From assembly GCA_948146395.1 (NCBI GenBank), contig OX411556.1:4501083-4565082 (forward strand): a stretch of 64,000 nt of DNA, given 5' to 3'. Below are positions 59,201-64,000 of this stretch, in pieces. The first letter of the stretch is position 1. The number at the start of each line of letters is the position of its first letter. The notes under the pieces are model-generated. The model saw only the letters and a list, made by a program, of their open reading frames with translations, was not told the origin of the DNA and did no database searches. This stretch comes from Fragum whitleyi (taxonomy: Eukaryota; Mollusca; Bivalvia; Cardiida; Cardiidae). The position numbers were made by a program, and so were the translations under genes.

Positions 59201-62200
59201 TTAAAGTTTCACTATGAACTATTTTTATTTATATATTATTCCCTTTTTTATTCAGATCTTATCATTTATTTCGCTTTTAATTAAAAACACACTATTACAA
59301 AAAAAATTAAAAAAACGAAGTCTACTCAATTATTTCTTTAAATTTTAAATTTCTTTGTATAAAACAGTATTACCATCACATTGTAATCAACACAATGAGA
59401 CAAGGAAATGTTTTATTGCAAAAAGAAGAAAGAATAATAAATAAGAGAACAGATAAATCGTTGAACGCTAATTCCAACCAAATACTACGCCTCGTTGAAT
59501 AAATTATTTGTGATATTGCGATTTTGAAACTGCGTGTCAAAATAAGAAAGACATTGACGATCATTCATTTTGTGAAGCATAATTTTGGAAATATAGGCCC
59601 GTGTGATTTTTTGACCTTGCAATATAAATTTCTTTGGATAAAATGTTATTTATCCACAACAGCGTTTTTTGCACAAGAAATGTTCATACTAAGTAAAAAT
59701 TAAATGATAATGATAATAAATACATGTAGATAAATAAGTCGTATTTTGTAAATAGCACAGAAAGACCAGACTTAGTTAAAGTTAAATCCATGTTCTTCAT
59801 GGTGTAGGGGCCATATATCTAGTACTCATGTAGAATCATTAAAATATTTTAGTACAAGTCCCTTGTAGTACTGTTGTTGATAAAATTTTGTAAAAAAATA
59901 TGTAGGGTTGAGTTTAATCTTCTCGTGTGTGTATGGTTTTTGAAAGGGTTTTTCAATATACCATAGACCCCAGATCAAAGAGCGGTCAAACATTAAAGAA
60001 GAAGTTATAAGTTACAACACGTGCGCTAAATAAACATTGTACTGGTGACAATTAAGCGTAGTATATGAAATATGGTATTACGTAACCGTATTTAATTTCT
60101 ATCACATCTTCATGATGAAGATATATCCATATTTTAATTGTGCGTTCAATAATTCATGGATTTGGGAAATTAAATGGATTCGTAAGAGGTTAGTGTTTAA
60201 AAAAAGCTGCACAAAAAGAAAGATATTCAAGTGAAACTCACAAAATCATTAATTTTGAAACAGTGAAGTGCGCGTTTCGAATGTATTCAAAAGCCCTTCC
60301 AAATATAAGTATGTGTAAAAATTTGAATAATTACCAAAATGAAATAGCAACTCGTAAATAGCTGCGAAGGAATTATTTCTCCCTTTTTAAAATTGTCTCT
60401 ATCTCTCGATATGTTTTCGTCTTTTTATTTTTCGCTAGAGTAAAATATTATATCTGTGTTGAATGTCGTATGTCGATTTGTTGTCTGTTTTTTATTATTA
60501 TTTTCTATTATATATTATATTTTTTTTTATTTTTTTATTAAATCAATTACGATCGATTTGTGTCGAACAATAGTGCAATTACTATTATGGAAATAATTAA
60601 AATGAATAGTCAAAATGAAAGAAATTCAAATAAATTATCAAATCAAATTGATTTCTCAAAACAGTAGATTTTCAGCGAAGGATATCTGTTTCGACTAAAA
60701 ATTATAAATTCATCAAGTAGAAAACTCTGAAGAGATATCTCAGCCATTTATTCACCCAACGAAAATCAAACGTCGCTTTTTTCAGTATTTCAAATAAAAA
60801 AAATCCCAAAGTCGGTCGAAATAGTTTCTAATGACATTTAAGTTTTGTTTTGAGTGATAAAAGTTTGATAATCTATTTCATTAATACTTGAAATCAATTG
60901 ATTCATCCGGATAAATTGCAATGAAATAAAGAATGGAGAAAAGAAGGACGCCCCCTCGTTTGCATTGTTATGTCCCTTTGACTGAAGAGTACGCAAGGGA
61001 GATGATTACGTGAAATACCTCTATTAACCGTTGTTAAAATTTGAGCCTGTATATGACATTTCCAACAATTTGAGAGGCAGACATTGAGCAGCATAGAGAG
61101 CCCATATATTTTAAACAAAAATTACCTGATTGTGTACAAATGCTTTTGAGACCTTATCTGTCTACAAAACAGAAATTGAGCACTCTGGTCAGACTGTGCT
61201 GATGCACAGGCTGGTCAGAGTTTTTATATTGCGTATACATGTATTCGAAAATGTTGGAAATCTCATGCACAGGCTCATTCATTATTTTATTTCGTTTTCA
61301 GGAATCCTAACACCCCTGTTGATGTCAAGCAGTATCTGAATATTGACTGGCCAGAATATGGCAATTCTAGGAATTTCCAAGAAATAAGGAGAAATCCAGT
61401 TCCTAGCCAACAAAACTTCATGGCAAGCGAACTTCACTTCTGGAACAAAATCGTGCCGAGAACAATAGGTATTTGCCCGGAAGTGAATGAAATGACCGAG
61501 TATATAACTGTGACAACACCGGTTGGAGATATTCTAGGTAGAGAAGAGAAGATATCAATGTCTGATCATTGTGGATACAGAGTCAGAAAATTTCTAGGAA
61601 TTCCGTTTGCTGAGGCACCGACGGGATCACTGCGTTTCAAGAAGCCAGTAGACAAAACTGAATTTACCGAAACATTTAACGCTACAATTGAAGGGCCTTC
61701 GTGCTATCAGATGAATGCGCCCCTCCTTACTCAAATCTACCCTCGTTCTGAAGACTGTTTGTTGTTGAACGTGTTTGTACCGCACGGTGCTGCAGACCAT
61801 TCGGGTAACAGGAAGGCTGTTATGATATGGATACATGGAGGTGGGTTTATATACGGACAATCAAACAGTTACCATGATTTCGGAGTACTTGCTGGTTATG
61901 GTGACGTCATCATTGTAACGATCAACTACAGACTCTCGATGCTTGGATTTCTGACGACTGGCGATAGTTCCTTATTTGGAAATTTAGGACTCTGGGACCA
62001 GCATTTAGCTATAAAATGGGTTCACAATAATATTTACGCATTCGGTGGTGACTCAAACAGGGTAACCATATTTGGACAAGGAGCCGGTGCAGCCAGTGTT
62101 ATCTACCAGTCATTTTATCCTGGTAATATGGGCCTGTTTCACCATGTGATAGCTCAGACTGGTACCAGCAATAACGTCTGGGCATATCAGGATATGAGCA

Positions 62201-62870
62201 AAGCGGTGGAATATACTCGTGCTGTGGCGCAGAATCTTAGTTGTTCTTTACAAAGAACAAGCACTTTTATTGAATGTCTTCAGGGTAAGCCGATTGCCGA
62301 ACTAGACGCTTTCATGAACAATAACCCGAGTATACCTGTTCCAGTTAGAGATAATGATTTTGTGCTCGACACACCGGAAAATCTGATAAGCGGATCTTCA
62401 AATGTCCAATCAGCTCTTAATATGTTTTACAGTGTAGACTTACTAATGGGAATAAATACCTATGACGGTATAATAGATATAGTCTTAAATGGGATAGCAT
62501 TGCCAATTAGTGAAACAGATCTTGAAAACACGCACGTGCCTAAGTTTTTAAAGATTATACTTGAGAAGGAAGCCCCTACTAGTGTCAAAGTTGCAGCTAT
62601 CCATGAATATAAAGACTGGACAAATCCTACGTCGGACATGGCACGTGTTTACAAGTTGGCTGATATGCTTACTGACGCATTTTTCGCGGTTAACACAATC
62701 CGGACCGCTGATCTTCATTTAAACTCATCTCAAAATAAAGCTACATACATGAACCAGTTTGGTGTGATTGGTCGAGGTATTCGGGATGTGCAGAATGACG
62801 ATATGGGTCGACAACAGTTCCAAACCTATACCTCTATGATGAATATGTGGTCTAATTTTGCTAAATCTGG
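54764..62870 (+). CDS. Secreted tandem-domain carboxylesterase (cholinesterase-like), 5' part of gene
   Basis: The gene as visible consists of exon 1 (54764-56268), a 5.0-kb intron, and exon 2 (61302-62870), with an intact donor so it continues right of the window. The joined frame encodes a signal peptide and two alpha/beta-hydrolase domains of the carboxylesterase type B family in one polypeptide. Domain 1 keeps a Ser-Asp-His triad; domain 2 has lost Ser and His. Both exons end in the same place in the fold (N-F-A-K-S-G) and in phase 2, so exon 2 is a repeat unit that could be multiplied without breaking the frame. Substrate cannot be told; relatives hydrolyse carboxyl esters or act as adhesion proteins (neuroligin, glutactin). 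No promoter motif stood out upstream. Confidence 0.85.
57053..57477. mobile_element. Palindromic MITE-1 copy in the carboxylesterase intron
   Basis: The cleanest copy: TACAGTTAACAACATCGTGA at the left and its inverse with one change at the right, 425 bp overall, bounded by TA on both sides. Confidence 0.8.
57847..58272. mobile_element. Palindromic MITE-1 copy, diverged, in the carboxylesterase intron
   Basis: Left end near ACAGCTAAAAACAACATGAA, right end near AAGTTCACGATGATTTGAAC. Inner blocks TTCATTCCAAACATTTACTC and TCCTTTAAT-type sequence match other copies. It lies 370 bp from the previous copy. Confidence 0.6.
58273..61134. other. Carboxylesterase intron, mostly featureless
   Basis: Apart from the GC-richer patch at 58730-58910 the sequence is AT-rich, and no esterase exon is visible. 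61020-61080 holds a GAGCCTGTATATGACATTTC edge of the hairpin element family. Confidence 0.5.
58876..58909. promoter_or_regulatory. NRF1-like palindrome and GC box in an intron
   Basis: CTGCGCATGCGCAG (58876-58889) is a perfect palindrome matching the NRF1 consensus, followed by CCGCCCC (58903-58909), a GC box. Such pairs mark housekeeping promoters in animals, but no gene start is visible nearby. Confidence 0.25.
61135..61280. repeat. Hairpin element (ACTCTGGTCAG family), copy 4
   Basis: CACTCTGGTCAGACTGTGCT / TGCACAGGCTGGTCAGAG forms the hairpin. The element ends about 20 bp before the acceptor of carboxylesterase exon 2. Confidence 0.6.
61302..62870 (+). CDS. Carboxylesterase exon 2: end of domain 1 plus catalytically dead domain 2
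   Basis: Acceptor TTTTCAG ends at 61301, and the exon is 1569 nt (523 codons). The first 57 or so codons complete domain 1: N-P-N-T-P, then I-D-W-P-E-Y and H-F-W-N-K-I-V-P-R, all family C-terminal landmarks. An ATG at 61420 lies inside this tail and is not the true start. Domain 2 then begins with V-T-T-P-V-G and F-L-G-I-P-F-A, and has H-G-G-G-F, N-Y-R-L and both disulfide pairs. Its elbow is F-G-Q-G-A-G: the Ser codon position is GGA at 62080-62082. Compared with domain 1 about 25 residues around the catalytic His (H-A-D-D-I-F-F-V-F-G) are absent. Only the acid (T-Y-D-G) remains. The frame is open and the splice sites are intact, so it looks like a maintained pseudoenzyme rather than a decaying one. 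Donor GTAGGT at 62871. Confidence 0.9.
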
Positions 62871-63439
62871 GTAGGTACGATTAAGAACATCGCCAAATAA
62901 ACACTCATCCCTCTCAGGATCATTCTATATCACTCGACTAGCGTTACAATCGCAACATTCCAAACACACAAATTTCTCCAAAATTATTCAAAACTTTCTG
63001 AAATCGATCAGAAGAGCTTCGAACTCAATCAATCAATTACTGATTTTACTGGCTACCGTTAATTTGGAAGTCTCCGATTTTTCTGAGAAATACACAAATT
63101 CACTTTAAGAATATTATGTCAGTTCATCATTAATATCGATCAGTTTCAATCAAAAACGGTCATATCATTTCACACGAGGCCAAAAAAGGGCCCGTTTCGC
63201 TCAACTGGCTTTCAAATATCTATCAAGTAGAATTTTAGTCAGATACAATGAAATTCGTGAAGAAGCCAAAAGATGGACAGAAAGTGTAGGCTACACCTTA
63301 TATGGAAAGCCACTTTTCAAAATATACATTAGAACTGAATTTAAATGAGAAAATTTCTTTTTATAAGATAGATATGTCTTGATGGATCTTTAAAAGTGAA
63401 ACAATACTTTATACAGCATGGGTAATTAACAATTATTTT

Positions 63440-64000
63440 TGTGAGCATATGCCCCGCTAGGCCACACTAATGTATGAGCCATTCAAATTTCTGCTAGGAG
63501 GAGATTTACCTAGGAACATTAACCTGCAAAATGTGGTTGAAATTGGCCCAATGGTTTGTCAGGAGAACATTTTTAAAGCTAAAATAAGCCTCACCATACA
63601 ACAATCTTATTTAGGCGTCAATCAAAATTTCTAGAACAACTTGAGAAAAGGATCATACAGAAAACACTCATGTCATGTTCCTTCTATATTGGCCCTTCTG
63701 TTGGGAGAAAAAGATTTAAAAAAAAATATATAGTGAAAATAGGCCTTGCCCTGTCATGCCCTGTCACGCCCATATTTTGGGGTCAACTCTATTTTCTTGA
63801 ACATCTTTAGAAGAAGGTCATCCAAGAATCGTACATGCCAAGTTTCAATGAACTTTGGCCAATGGTTTGGGAATAGACTATTTTTTTTAATATGAGGCGA
63901 AGTTAAGGTACGCCCTACCACGCTCATATTTGAGGTCAATCCAAATTTCTTGAACAGCTTAAAAAGACGCCCACACATAAGTTATTCTTGTCAAGTTTCA
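63440..64000. repeat. Copy of the CACGCCCAT / GGCCAATCA element at the right edge
   Basis: TCACGCCCATATTTTGGGGT, GGTCATCCAAGAA and CAAGTTTCAATGAACTTTGG recur in two to three units. It is in the intron after carboxylesterase exon 2. The rest of 62871-63440 shows nothing recognisable. Confidence 0.55.

Noticed and set aside
61420..62874. Separate esterase gene starting at the ATG 61420
   Set aside because: The ATG lies inside the C-terminal tail of domain 1; the frame is open upstream to a good acceptor at 61301, and there is no signal peptide at 61420.

Overview
The window looks like genomic DNA from an AT-rich invertebrate animal, most probably a bivalve mollusc. The reasons are small coding exons with consensus GT/AG splice sites, kilobase introns, tRNA-derived SINEs, many palindromic MITEs, and diverged 140-165 bp internally repeated elements of a style I associate with bivalve genomes. 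The bivalve call is recognition, not a database result. Most long single-frame ORFs are chance or repeat readings; two real protein-coding genes can be supported.

Left half, minus strand (33183 down to 246, continuing off the left edge): a secreted multi-EGF protein gene. A 79-nt first coding exon (33105-33183) encodes a signal peptide and ends in phase 1. It is followed by 14 EGF exons, 13 of exactly 123 nt and one of 117 nt, all phase 1-1 and each encoding one six-cysteine EGF domain. Thirteen carry the calcium-binding D-x-(D/N)-E-C start and an Asn/Asp-hydroxylation-type motif; the first EGF lacks both. A TATA-like box lies 54 bp upstream of the ATG. Around 22.98-23.94 kb a second copy of the first EGF exon is split into two complementary halves on either side of the intact exon, with a MITE and a SINE at the joins.

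Middle (33.2-54.7 kb): no convincing gene. It holds many copies of a TA-flanked palindromic MITE family, a 242-bp direct repeat, two long copies of a YY1-motif-bearing repeat, a SINE nested in a MITE with a target-site duplication, and a hairpin/(TA)n/hairpin block. Inside the large first intron of the EGF gene lie a dead Tc1-type transposon with terminal inverted repeats (28607-30199) and two further TIR elements.

Right end, plus strand (54764-62870, continuing off the right edge): a secreted protein built of tandem carboxylesterase domains. Exon 1 encodes a signal peptide and nearly all of domain 1, with Ser207, Asp333 and His463 in the catalytic positions. After a 5.0-kb phase-2 intron, exon 2 finishes domain 1 and runs straight into domain 2. 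Domain 2 has lost the nucleophile (GESAG is GQGAG) and a C-terminal block containing the catalytic histidine, so it is a predicted pseudoenzyme. Exon 2 ends at the same position and phase as exon 1, so the protein probably continues past the window. This active-plus-dead tandem esterase is the most interesting object here.
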